A stretch of 64,000 bases of DNA from JAFDZV01 sp964455525 (GTDB lineage Bacteria > Bacteroidota > Ignavibacteria > OLB7): assembly GCA_964455525.1 (NCBI GenBank), contig CAYVWR010000009.1, positions 62,001-126,000 on the forward strand, given 5' to 3'. Below the pieces are notes generated by a model. That model saw only the letters and a list, made by a program, of their open reading frames with translations, ran no database searches and was not told the origin of the DNA. Of the stretch, positions 50,316 to 60,193 are shown piece after piece. How positions within the stretch are numbered: the first letter of the stretch is position 1; each line of letters begins with the position of its first letter. The position numbers and the translations under genes are program-made.

Positions 50316-51806
50316 TCATCTCTCCTCGGCATATCCGCCGATCTGACGGCGTACGATCCGGGCGGTGATACGCCCCGATAGCAGCGCAAGCGGCACGCCC
50401 CCCCCTGGATGCGTGCTCCCGCCGGCAAAATAGAGGTTGTCGAGGCCGGGCGCCTTGTTGCGCGGACGCAGAAAGGCGGAGAAGATGGAGTTCGATGAAG
50501 CTCCGTAGATCGCCCCGTCGGCGCTGTTGTAGCGGCTCTCGATGCCGGATGGGGTCAGGCGGCTCTCCCACAGGACCTCCGGCCCCAGGCCGAACCGCTC
50601 CAGACGCTGCCATACCGAGGCTGCAAATTCCTCCTGGGCATCGGTATCCATATGATCTATTCCAGATGCGGGAGCGTTCATCAGCATATACCAGCTCTCG
50701 CAACCCGGCGGCGCCAGAGCGGCATCGCTGGCGGAGGCCCTTGAGATATAGATCGTCATCGCACGCGGCAGACGGCGACGCTCGAAGATGTCACGAAACT
50801 CCTCTGGATAATCGTCGCTGAAAAAGATGTTGTGATGTGCCAGCCGGGAATACTCCCCCCTGATGGCCGCAAGCATCAGGAACCCGGAACAGGAACGCTC
50901 GGCACGTTCCACCGAGCGGGGAATCGGCACGCCAGCAGGGCCAAGCAGATGGCGATAGGTCCAGAGCACGTCGGCGTTCGAGATCACCGCATCCACCGGA
51001 TGCTCCCGCTCCCCTGCTACGATCGCCGTAAGGCGCCCCTGGCGACGGCATACCGCATGCACCGTTGTTCCGGTATGAAGTTCCACACCAAGCTCGTTGG
51101 CAAGCCGCGCCAGCGCATCGGCGATCGCGTACATGCCCCCCTCTGGATACCAGGCCCCCTCTCCTATCTCTACATGAGGGATCACGTTGAGCGTGGCAGG
51201 GGCACGATACGGCGAAGAACCGTTATAGGTGGCAAAACGGGCGAAGAGCTGCACAAGCTTGGGTGAAGCGAACCGCTTCCGAAGGCTGCCATACATCGTG
51301 GAGGCCAGGCCAAGCTTTGGCAGCAGGGAAAGGAATCCTAGGTTGCGGGGCTTCAGAAACTCCCGTGCTCCGGCGAACTCGTTGAAGAGGAAGATATCCT
51401 TGGTGGCATCGTACAGCATGGCGCTATCCTCCAGAAAAGCCTCCACCGCCCTGGCATCCGCCGGAAAAACTCGGAGCAGCTCCGCCCGAAGCCTTTGCCG
51501 ATCGGCAAAGGCATCAAAGATGGTCCCATCGCTCCAGTGATACCGGCAGGTTGGCTCCACAGGGCGTAGTGTGAGATACTGCTCCATCGAGCGCCCGCAC
51601 GACTCGAACAGTTCGCGCAGCACATACGGCATCGTAAGAACGGTAGGCCCCAGATCGAAGGAGAAGCCATCGTGCCGAAGACGGCTCAGTTTCCCCCCAG
51701 GAAGGTCGTTCTTCTCGAAGATGACAGCCTGATATCCCTCCCGTTGCAGATCAATGGCCGCAGCAAGCCCCCCGATCCCTCCGCCGATGATGCCGATGCG
51801 CTTCAT
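50316..51806 (-). CDS. phytoene desaturase/CrtI-like FAD oxidoreductase
   Basis: A 496-residue carotenoid desaturase-like enzyme. The FAD dinucleotide-binding motif is IGIIGGGIGGLAAAI (residues 4-18), followed by FEKNDLPGGKLSRLRHDGFSFDLGP. YAGGSTHPGGGVPLALLSGR-type sequence (here FAGGSTHPGGGVP) near the C-terminus is the CrtI signature. It may desaturate, hydroxylate or ketolate carotenoids or similar isoprenoids; no other crt genes are present in the window. The ATG at 51804-51806 begins the FAD domain. An in-frame ATG at 51917 would add 37 mostly hydrophobic residues. Confidence 0.85.
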   Translation of the reverse strand: MKRIGIIGGGIGGLAAAIDLQREGYQAVIFEKNDLPGGKLSRLRHDGFSFDLGPTVLTMPYVLRELFESCGRSMEQYLTLRPVEPTCRYHWSDGTIFDAFADRQRLRAELLRVFPADARAVEAFLEDSAMLYDATKDIFLFNEFAGAREFLKPRNLGFLSLLPKLGLASTMYGSLRKRFASPKLVQLFARFATYNGSSPYRAPATLNVIPHVEIGEGAWYPEGGMYAIADALARLANELGVELHTGTTVHAVCRRQGRLTAIVAGEREHPVDAVISNADVLWTYRHLLGPAGVPIPRSVERAERSCSGFLMLAAIRGEYSRLAHHNIFFSDDYPEEFRDIFERRRLPRAMTIYISRASASDAALAPPGCESWYMLMNAPASGIDHMDTDAQEEFAASVWQRLERFGLGPEVLWESRLTPSGIESRYNSADGAIYGASSNSIFSAFLRPRNKAPGLDNLYFAGGSTHPGGGVPLALLSGRITARIVRRQIGGYAEER

Positions 51807-51920
51807 GGTTAACGATTGATGAATTATGGAACAGGCTATCGCGCCCCCCATCCCGGTAAGAACACCGATCGGGAGAAGGAAGTTCAGGCCCAATGAAAAG
51901 AGTTGGGTCCGGGCCATGCG

Positions 51921-52066
51921 AACTACGTAATATGTAGTTTCAACTGCTGCGTGGCAGCAGTGCTAATTTTCCCTTCGCTCTGACCTGACCTCGTGGGCCA
52001 TCATATCGCTGGCATGCCAGCGCCTGCCGTGGGAAACCACGTTCGGCAGCAGAGTTGAACTGTTCA
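51921..52066 (+). promoter_or_regulatory. array of inverted repeats in the asnB leader / crtI-asnB intergenic region
   Basis: Within 146 bases upstream of asnB lie five elements: AACTAC-N7-GTAGTT (51921-51939); CTGCTGC-GTG-GCAGCAG (51944-51960); the 16-bp palindrome CGCTGGCATGCCAGCG (52007-52022); a stem-loop CTGCC-GTGG-GAAA-CCAC-GTTC-GGCAG with a GAAA loop (52024-52049); and TGAAC-T-GTTCA (52056-52066). The first may be a DNA operator and the stem-loop an RNA leader element. The 288-base gap between crtI and asnB has no gene. Confidence 0.5.
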
Positions 52067-52094
52067 GCCAACCATCCTTGAGAGAGCAAACGGC

Positions 52095-54041
52095 ATGTGC
52101 GGGATTGTAGGAGTTTTCAATTACGCGGGCAAGGAATCCCATGTCTCTCCGGCAGTGCTTCAGCGCATGACCGATGAGATACATCATCGGGGCCCGGACG
52201 ATTCCGGGACCTATATCTCCCCGGATCGGAAGATAGGATTCGGTTTCCGGCGTTTGTCGATCGTCGACCTTTCGATGGCAGGGCATCAGCCCATGTCCAC
52301 TACGGACCAGACGATATGGCTGGTGTTCAACGGCGAGATCTACAACCACCTCGACATCCGTAAGGATCTTGAGGCGCGAGGATACCAGTATCGCTCGAAA
52401 ACAGATACCGAGACCATCCTGTATGCCTACCAGGAGTACGGGCTTGACTTCATCTCAAAGCTCTATGGCATGTTCGCCATCGCGATCTGGGATGCCAGGA
52501 AACAACAGCTCCTTCTGGTCAGAGATCGTGTTGGCGTCAAGCCGCTCTATTATACGATACAGGATGGGGCGCTCTTCTTCGGCTCCGAGATCAAATCGCT
52601 GCTTCGGCATCCGCATGTTGCACGCGATCTGAACAGACAGGGACTGTACGATTACCTCACGTTCCTGATGACCCCCCCCAATGAAACGCTCTTCAAAGGC
52701 ATCCACAAGCTGGAGGCCGGGCATTACATGACGATGGATCGGCATGGGAACGTCCGCACCGAACGCTACTGGAATCTGGATCATCAGACCGAAACGCATG
52801 AGGCCGGATCATTTGCCGACGAGAATTTCTGCATCGACAACATCCGCCGTCTGCTCCGCGACTCCATCAAGCTCCGCATGATGTCGGATGTGCCGTTCGG
52901 CGTATTTCTCTCGGGGGGCATCGACTCATCGCTCAACGTCGCGCTGATGTCGGAGCTGACGAGCAGGCCGGTTGAGACGTTCTCGGTGGGATACAAGGAT
53001 CTGGAGAAATATAATGAGCTGGGATATGCCCGGCAGGTCTCCCAGCAGTTCAAGACCAACCACCACGAGATTTTTCTTGAGGAGAAAGACCTCATCGATT
53101 TTCTCCCGAAGATGGTATGGCATCTCGACGAGCCTAATGCCGACCCTGTGTGTGTGCCGATGTATTATGTATCGAAGCTCGCCAGAGACTCTGGAACGAT
53201 CGTGGCACAGGTTGGCGAGGGATCGGACGAGCAGTTCGCCGGGTATCTGCACTATCTGCGGGAAGTCAAGTTCCACCGGTATTATTATTCCCTGCTCCCC
53301 GGCATAGCACGCCAGGCCGGTTATGCCTTCTTCCGCCGGTTTATGCCAGACTCCATCATGACCGATTATGCCCGCCGGGCGCGCACACGCGATGCATCGT
53401 TTTATGGGGGCGCGATAGGGTTCACCGAGGAGCTGAAGGGACGGCTGCTCACCGAAACGTTCAGAAACGATGTCGAGTCCTCCGGGCGAATTCCAGGCCA
53501 TTATGCGGCGGAGCTGCAACGTATGACAGGCGCAAAGGGAAATTCCTCCTCGGAGAACTTTCTGCGCCAGATGGTCTATTACGAGTTCAAGAACCGCCTG
53601 GCCGAGCTGCTGCTGATGCGGGTGGATAAGATGTCGATGGCGGTCTCGATCGAGTCGCGTGTACCATTTCTGGATCATCGTCTCGTCGAGTTTTCATTCA
53701 GGATTCCCCAGGCGCTCAAGCTGAAGGACGGCGTGCCGAAATACATCTTGAAGAAAGCGGCCGAGGGCATTATTCCGAACGAGATCATTTATCGGAGAAA
53801 GCAGGGATTTGCGGCGCCGGTGCGGGAATGGTTGCGAACGGGGACGCTTGCGCGCCATGCATATGAGCGTATCATGGAGTCCTCGTTGCTGCGCCAGAAT
53901 ATCTTCAACGAGGCTTATATCAAATCGCTCTTTGAGAAGCATGCCTCCGGCGCTGTGAATTTCGATGGGCAGATCTGGACCCTCCTTGTGGCCTCGATGT
54001 GGTACGACCGATTTTTTGTTCAGGCAGCCCAGGAATCGTAG
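52095..54041 (+). CDS. asnB: asparagine synthase (glutamine-hydrolyzing)
   Basis: The 648-residue AsnB. The class II amidotransferase domain begins MCGIVGVFN, Cys2 being the N-terminal nucleophile after Met removal, with IHHRGPDDSG and RLSIVDLSMAGHQPM. The synthetase domain has the pyrophosphate loop FLSGGIDSSLNVALM, SVGYKDLEKYNELGYAR, VGEGSDEQFAGYLHY and RVDKMSMAVSIESRVPFLDH. It makes asparagine, or may amidate a glycan/peptide precursor, as many AsnB paralogues do in surface-polysaccharide loci. The length is larger than E. coli AsnB (554). Confidence 0.92.
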   Translation: MCGIVGVFNYAGKESHVSPAVLQRMTDEIHHRGPDDSGTYISPDRKIGFGFRRLSIVDLSMAGHQPMSTTDQTIWLVFNGEIYNHLDIRKDLEARGYQYRSKTDTETILYAYQEYGLDFISKLYGMFAIAIWDARKQQLLLVRDRVGVKPLYYTIQDGALFFGSEIKSLLRHPHVARDLNRQGLYDYLTFLMTPPNETLFKGIHKLEAGHYMTMDRHGNVRTERYWNLDHQTETHEAGSFADENFCIDNIRRLLRDSIKLRMMSDVPFGVFLSGGIDSSLNVALMSELTSRPVETFSVGYKDLEKYNELGYARQVSQQFKTNHHEIFLEEKDLIDFLPKMVWHLDEPNADPVCVPMYYVSKLARDSGTIVAQVGEGSDEQFAGYLHYLREVKFHRYYYSLLPGIARQAGYAFFRRFMPDSIMTDYARRARTRDASFYGGAIGFTEELKGRLLTETFRNDVESSGRIPGHYAAELQRMTGAKGNSSSENFLRQMVYYEFKNRLAELLLMRVDKMSMAVSIESRVPFLDHRLVEFSFRIPQALKLKDGVPKYILKKAAEGIIPNEIIYRRKQGFAAPVREWLRTGTLARHAYERIMESSLLRQNIFNEAYIKSLFEKHASGAVNFDGQIWTLLVASMWYDRFFVQAAQES

Positions 54042-54096
54042 TGGTAGAACAATCGTTGCGGCCTTCGGCAGCGTTGTTGTGGTGTACAACGTTCAA

Positions 54097-54118
54097 GGGC
54101 TGCGAATATTCGCAGCCC
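54097..54118. terminator. convergent terminator between asnB and a methyltransferase
   Basis: A 22-bp perfect palindrome, GGGCTGCGAATATTCGCAGCCC, lies between two converging genes. It forms a GC-rich stem with an AATATT loop, without a clear T-run on either strand. Confidence 0.6.
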
Positions 54119-54179
54119 CTGCCTGTGCTCTCAGCGATCGCCGGTGCATCCGCAGCGGCTCCTGATACCAGCGCAGCCG

Positions 54180-54992
54180 CTATCTCTTTTTGGTGAACTC
54201 CATGATCATAAACCACCCGACCCTGTTGCCACCCAGAAGTTTCGATGCGATTTTTGCCACAAAACGGTAGGCGCCGTTGAACCGCTCCAGCCGATCATAG
54301 TAGGTAAGCCGGGTCTCGATGGCGAGATTCTCCACCGGAAGCCCGTTGAACATGGCGCGAGCCTCCTTTACCGTATAGGCCTTGGTGCCAAGGCTTTCCA
54401 TATGATGGTACAGGCACCACGACAGCGACTTCCATGGCTTGCCGGCGAGCAGCGCACGGTTCACCCAGACAAAATAAGCCAGAAGCGAATGGCGGTGGTA
54501 GATCATCACCTTGCCGGTCCCTCCGGGCCGGCAGACCCGAACGATCTCGCGCAGAGCCTTCTCGGTATTCGGGGTATGATGGATCACGCCCCAACTATAG
54601 ACCACATCGAACTCGCCATCATGATACGGGAGCGATTCGCAATCGGCGACACGGACCTCGTCCGCCTCCAGGCCATAGGCTTGCAGGCGCTGTTTGACAT
54701 GGTTGACCCCTTCGGGAGTGGCATCAATACCATGTGCCCGTGTTCCGGCCCGTACCCATTGCAGAAAATCCGTTCCGGCGCCGATCCCTACCTCCAGCAC
54801 CTTCTTTCCATAATGGCGGGTGAACTGGGCGAACGAGAAGATATCAGGCTCGATCCTATAACGATGCGTTTCGATATCATCGAAATAATCTCTGGTATAC
54901 TTGGCGCTGTCGGAGAATTGCGTGCCGCACGGCTGCGTGTTCCAGTAATTACGAACTTCTTCCTTTAACGAGTCCTGTTCTGTAACGCTCAT
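54180..54992 (-). CDS. class I SAM-dependent methyltransferase
   Basis: A 270-residue protein with motif I KKVLEVGIGAGTDFLQW, motif II THGIDATPEGVNHVKQRL-like (here RAHGIDATPEGVNH), and the post-motif segment FDVVYSWGVIHHTPN typical of UbiE/Coq5-like methyltransferases. The C-terminal half (about residues 150-270) has basic and aromatic residues and may bind a lipid or glycan. The starting ATG at 54990-54992 is preceded by sequence that is open but lacks conserved features. Target unknown. Confidence 0.85.
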   Translation of the reverse strand: MSVTEQDSLKEEVRNYWNTQPCGTQFSDSAKYTRDYFDDIETHRYRIEPDIFSFAQFTRHYGKKVLEVGIGAGTDFLQWVRAGTRAHGIDATPEGVNHVKQRLQAYGLEADEVRVADCESLPYHDGEFDVVYSWGVIHHTPNTEKALREIVRVCRPGGTGKVMIYHRHSLLAYFVWVNRALLAGKPWKSLSWCLYHHMESLGTKAYTVKEARAMFNGLPVENLAIETRLTYYDRLERFNGAYRFVAKIASKLLGGNRVGWFMIMEFTKKR

Positions 54993-55073
54993 GAGTATAT
55001 ATTCGGCGGCCTGTTCGACCAATGGCTGATTATATGAGAGAAATGCTCCCGGGGCAGCAGATCGGTAGCGTCT

Positions 55074-55820
55074 CTACCGTTTCAACGCCGCGCTCTGCCC
55101 AAGGCGACCGGCAACCATCGCCTGTACCTTCTTCAAGGCATAGTCTGCAAATCGTAGTTGAAGTTTTCGCCCGAACAGGGCGGCCCCTATTCTATAGAAG
55201 ATGTTTCGGATATGGCCAAGCTTGGAGTATGCGTTGATACGAAAGACGGTTCGCCCGCTCCGTTCGTCCTTCTCGACCTTGAACGTGATCTCCCCCTTCT
55301 CGAAATGCCCCTCCAGAGTGCGATAGGCATATCCCCAGCTATAGATACCATCCTTGTGTTCTTCGATCACCTGGCTAACCCTGACGCCGAACTTGAAGGT
55401 GAAGATGAGGAACACCCGCACCTTAAGCAGCATCACACGCCCGAGCAACGGGGCATCTGGGTCGAAATATCCCTTGATGAGCCGTGGGTCCACAAAGCCA
55501 TAATCGTGAAGGACGGCCTTGCCGATTGCAAAGGAGCCTCCGTCGATTGGCGGCCCTGGGGGTTCCGGGGGCAGGTCTGCCTCGTAGGAGTCGATGTTCC
55601 AGCCATTGGCGGTCGTATACTCGCTCCGATGTTCGAGACTATAGTTTATCCCCAGCTTCTCAAGCCGCCGGAGCTGCTGAATGTAGCGAGCGCTTGGGCG
55701 TGCCGACAGGTTCCTGGTCCCGGACGGTGGGGCAGCATCGGGCGCGTGTCCCGGCTGCTGCGATGGAGGAAGCGCTTCATCGGGCTTCAGGATATGCGGC
55801 TGCCCACTCTCCGTGCTCAT
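55074..55820 (-). CDS. DUF1990 family protein
   Basis: A 248-residue protein. After a Pro/Ala-rich N-terminus of about 40 residues comes NGWNIDSYEADLPPEPPGP, then GKAVLHDYGFVDPRLIKGYF, a hydrophobic strand RVFLIFTFKFGVRVSQV and YAYRTLEGHFEKGEITFKVE, the DUF1990 (SRPBCC-like) pattern. The function is unknown. AGGAGATC precedes two adjacent ATGs; the second (55820) has the better spacing. It is transcribed 33 bases after the next DUF1990-like gene. Confidence 0.7.
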   Translation of the reverse strand: MSTESGQPHILKPDEALPPSQQPGHAPDAAPPSGTRNLSARPSARYIQQLRRLEKLGINYSLEHRSEYTTANGWNIDSYEADLPPEPPGPPIDGGSFAIGKAVLHDYGFVDPRLIKGYFDPDAPLLGRVMLLKVRVFLIFTFKFGVRVSQVIEEHKDGIYSWGYAYRTLEGHFEKGEITFKVEKDERSGRTVFRINAYSKLGHIRNIFYRIGAALFGRKLQLRFADYALKKVQAMVAGRLGQSAALKR

Positions 55821-55853
55821 CATGATCTCCTGGAGTTAACCTAGCTTACCCTG

Positions 55854-56525
55854 TCAGGGGGAACGTTCAGCCAGAGGATCATCTGTCCGGCGAACCTTTG
55901 CATCCCGTGACTTCACCTTTTCCAGCCTCCCTTCATCCACCGTATCGACCAGTTCCTCGAATGTACAGGAGGTCATCTGGTCATCATCGCACCGATAGGT
56001 CGTCACCTGCACCTCCCCTCGTTCTCCCCCGGCAAAACAGGCAACCGCATTGCAGAAATGTGTCCAGGTCTCCCCTTGTTTCATCTTGCCCACCCCGAGC
56101 GTATGATACATAAGATGGGTCAGCATATTCTTGCTGCGGGCATGGGACTCGATGGCAAAGCGAAGCGTCTCACCCTCATCATGCACCGAGAAGGTGATCT
56201 CGCCTGCCTCAGGGTGCCCCTTGAGGGTATGGAAGGTGAATGAGGATTCGGTGACAGCGGTCACCACGACCGTCCCATCGTTCGGCCCACAGATCTCGAT
56301 GGCAAACTCATCGCCGACCTGTAGCTGGCGGGCATGCCCGCGGCTCTTGGTGAAGCAGGCGTTCTGCTGTGGCGAGAAGGCATTGATATCCTCTTTCAGC
56401 TTTGCCATCACCGCCGCCGCACCATGCTCCGGCTTTGCCACGGCAACAACATAACGCCGTATGAAATGCGGGCCATAACCGTCATCTTCGGGCTGAAGAT
56501 CATCGGAAGATTCCTGGCGATCCAT
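55854..56525 (-). CDS. second DUF1990-like protein
   Basis: A 223-residue protein: GPHFIRRYVVAVAKPEHG near the N-terminus, INAFSPQQNACFTKSRGHA, VGDEFAIEICGPNDGTVVVT and SFTFHTLKGHPEAGEITFSV, then a helical C-terminal half. The GHPEAGEITFSV block corresponds to GHFEKGEITFKV of its neighbour, so the two are related. Both are probably small hydrophobic-pocket proteins of unknown ligand. It is the first gene of the pair, divergent from the ABC permease. Confidence 0.65.
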   Translation of the reverse strand: MDRQESSDDLQPEDDGYGPHFIRRYVVAVAKPEHGAAAVMAKLKEDINAFSPQQNACFTKSRGHARQLQVGDEFAIEICGPNDGTVVVTAVTESSFTFHTLKGHPEAGEITFSVHDEGETLRFAIESHARSKNMLTHLMYHTLGVGKMKQGETWTHFCNAVACFAGGERGEVQVTTYRCDDDQMTSCTFEELVDTVDEGRLEKVKSRDAKVRRTDDPLAERSP

Positions 56526-56700
56526 ACATTCTTTCGTTTGAAATTACAAAATATAGTCGGAGCGACCGACCCTCGATTCGATAGCAAGGCTCAATTGACA
56601 TACCAGCATTGCCTATCGAAGAGCCATGGTTCTTGCTTCAGCGCAATCTCAATCTGTATCTTCGCCTGATTGAAACATCCGATATCTTCGTTCCGCCTCT

Positions 56701-57642
56701 ATGTTGACGTTCATCCTGCGGCAGTTCATCTATTCGGTGCTCATCATCTTCGGGGTGATGAGCGTGACATTTCTCCTGATCCGGGTGTTGCCGGCAGGAG
56801 ATCCTGCACGTCTGGTTGCCGGCCAGCGTACCGACCTTCAGACGATCGAGTCGATCCGCCGCGCCTGGAAGCTGGACAGGCCGATCTACGAGCAATACGC
56901 CGATTTCCTCGGCAAAGCCGCCAAGGGGGATCTCGGGCGCAGTTTTGCCTCCAATCTGGTTGTGCTTGATACCTTGATCGACCGATTCCCGGCCACCGCC
57001 CTGCTGGCGGTCACGGCACTTGTGATCGCCACCATTCTCGGGGTCTCGATCGGGATCATATCGGCCTGGAAACCGTATACGGCGTTCGACTATACATCGC
57101 TGGTGCTGGCGCTGTTCGGCATATCGGTGCCGGTATTTGTGCTTGGACTGGTTCTGGTGCGTGTCTTCAGCCAGTGGCTCGGCTGGCTCCCCGGCAACGG
57201 GTATATCGACCGTAGCGGCTCGATCGACCTAAGCTATCTGGTACTGCCGATGCTGGCACTGGCGGCACGCCCGCTCTCGGTTATCGCCCGTATCACCCGT
57301 AGCTCGATGCTCGACGTAATGGGGCAGGACTATGTCCGAACCGCACGCGCCAAGGGATTGCCGCTCAGCGTCACGATTCTCAAACATGCCCTTCGCAACG
57401 CGTTGAACCCCGTCATCACAACGATTTCCACCTGGCTTGCCGGGACGCTTGCGGGGACATTTTTCATTGAAACGATCTTCAACTGGCCAGGCATCGGGCG
57501 TCTTGCCTACGATGCTGTGCTCCAGCTTGACTTCCCCATGATCCAGGGGACCGTGCTCTTCACCGCCGTGGTTTTTGTCGCGGTGAACTTCCTTGTGGAT
57601 ATCATCTATTCGATGCTCGATCCCAAGGTACGGCTGAGCTAG
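56701..57642 (+). CDS. peptide ABC transporter permease, DppB/OppB type
   Basis: A 313-residue inner-membrane permease. The N-terminus MLTFILRQFIYSVLIIFG with VTFLLIRVLPAGDPARL is typical of DppB. Six predicted helices follow, and the ATPase-coupling EAA motif is YVRTARAKGLPLSVTILKHALRNAL-like (here DYVRTARAKGLP). It imports di- or oligopeptides or nickel. A terminator-like structure lies immediately after the stop codon. Confidence 0.92.
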   Translation: MLTFILRQFIYSVLIIFGVMSVTFLLIRVLPAGDPARLVAGQRTDLQTIESIRRAWKLDRPIYEQYADFLGKAAKGDLGRSFASNLVVLDTLIDRFPATALLAVTALVIATILGVSIGIISAWKPYTAFDYTSLVLALFGISVPVFVLGLVLVRVFSQWLGWLPGNGYIDRSGSIDLSYLVLPMLALAARPLSVIARITRSSMLDVMGQDYVRTARAKGLPLSVTILKHALRNALNPVITTISTWLAGTLAGTFFIETIFNWPGIGRLAYDAVLQLDFPMIQGTVLFTAVVFVAVNFLVDIIYSMLDPKVRLS

Positions 57643-57735
57643 AACGATCGAGAGCGGCCAGGCATCCGCTCCACTCTGAACCACCCCGCCGTCATGGACC
57701 GATAGCCGGCCTGGAAGGCCGATCGTTGGTTTTTT
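57643..57735 (+). terminator. terminator-like structure between the two permease genes
   Basis: Directly after the stop, AACGATCG (57643-57650) pairs with CGATCGTT (57720-57727), and an inner CGGCCT-GGA-AGGCCG stem (57707-57721) partly competes with it. GG and six T (57730-57735) follow. It may limit read-through from the first permease gene into the second. Confidence 0.5.
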
Positions 57736-57842
57736 CGCGCCAAGGTTCTATCCTTGTGTTTTATGCGATCGCTGCGGCCACCATCTGGGCGGCAGCTCAC
57801 TCTTTGTTCCTCATCGTCCGATAGCATCTCTCTGTTGGTTTT

Positions 57843-59015
57843 ATGTCCGAGACCCTTACCGATCTCCCTCCGATCAATCGTGGTGATGGTGGTCCGCCTT
57901 CCACCGAGCAGAAGGATATGAAGCCTCGCTCGCTCTGGTGGTATTCATGGCGTCGGCTCCGCAAGAACAAGCTTGCCATAGTGGGGCTCGGCATCATCTC
58001 CTCACTGGTCTTCATCGCTATTTTTGCCGATCTGCTGGCACCGATGGACCCAAACCGCCAGGTGCTGGAGTATGTGAAGAAGCCGACCGGATTCCGTGGA
58101 GATGTCCTGGTGGCGAAGTCGCACGGCGGCGCCTATAGCGAGACCTATATCGTCATCAACTCCTTTCGCATCAAGGGGGACTCGGTACACTACACCGATG
58201 CGCTCGACCGCCCGAACGCCATAGCACTGAGCGATCTGGTTGGCAGCAGCGAAGCGGACTGGCATGAGAGGCCGCTCTATGTGCTCGGAAGCGATGATCT
58301 TGGGCGTGATGTGCTCAGCCGCCTTATCTATGGTGCACGGGTATCGCTCTCGGTTGGCCTTGTGGCGGAGATGCTATCGCTTTTCATCGGCGTTGTGCTG
58401 GGGGCGCTTGCGGGGTATTTCCGGGGGTGGGTGGATGCGGTGGTGATGTATATGGCAAACGTGATCTGGAGCTTTCCGTTCATCCTTCTGGTTATCGCGC
58501 TCTCGATTGCATGGCAGAGCCTCTGGGGTGAGTTTGTGCTTCTGACCGAGCCTCTGTTCCCCGGCATACGAAACGCCAACGCAGGGTTCTGGCAGGCATT
58601 TATCGCCATCGGCATCGCAAACTGGGTTGATACGGCCCGTATCGTGCGCGGGCAGTTCTTTGCGCTTCGCGAGACCGAATATGTAGAGGCAACACGCGCG
58701 GTTGGTTTTGGAGCTACCCGCACCATCTTCCGCCACATGCTTCCCAATTCCCTTGGCCCTATCACCGTGATCACCACGGCCGGATTTGCAAGCGCCATTA
58801 TCGCCGAGGCCTCGCTCGCGTATATTGGCATGGGAGTACAGATACCGATGGCATCCTGGGGACAGATGATCAAGGATGGCTTTGGCAATATCGCAGGCAA
58901 CAGCAACTGGGGGCTTGGCATCTATCCTTCGGTGGCGATCGCGCTGGCGGTGTTCGGATTTAACATGCTGGGCGACGGCCTGCGTGATGCGCTCGATCCG
59001 AAGTTGAAGCGCTAA
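57843..59015 (+). CDS. peptide ABC transporter permease, DppC/OppC type
   Basis: A 390-residue permease, longer than the usual 290-300. The basic N-terminus ends at TM1 (about residues 44-65, LAIVGLGIISSLVFIAIFAD). A periplasmic insertion of roughly 70 residues (about 75-140) precedes YVLGSDDLGRDVLSRLIYGAR, the DppC signature, and five more helices. The EAA motif is EYVEATRAVGFGATRTIFRH. It pairs with the upstream permease. Confidence 0.92.
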   Translation: MSETLTDLPPINRGDGGPPSTEQKDMKPRSLWWYSWRRLRKNKLAIVGLGIISSLVFIAIFADLLAPMDPNRQVLEYVKKPTGFRGDVLVAKSHGGAYSETYIVINSFRIKGDSVHYTDALDRPNAIALSDLVGSSEADWHERPLYVLGSDDLGRDVLSRLIYGARVSLSVGLVAEMLSLFIGVVLGALAGYFRGWVDAVVMYMANVIWSFPFILLVIALSIAWQSLWGEFVLLTEPLFPGIRNANAGFWQAFIAIGIANWVDTARIVRGQFFALRETEYVEATRAVGFGATRTIFRHMLPNSLGPITVITTAGFASAIIAEASLAYIGMGVQIPMASWGQMIKDGFGNIAGNSNWGLGIYPSVAIALAVFGFNMLGDGLRDALDPKLKR

Positions 59016-59088
59016 CCTCCCTGGCACCGTTGCGTGAGTGCGCGCAAGGGGGCAGAGACGATGAGATTTCATTTTTAGCTGAACATAC

Positions 59089-60099
<1,011 letters not shown>

Positions 60100-60193
60100 G
60101 AGCTGGCATGCGCATGCACTGGCATCGTATGCTCATCCGTTATAATTTAGCCCCGCGTCAGTCGTTTTCATACACATGATGCGGAGACAGCCC

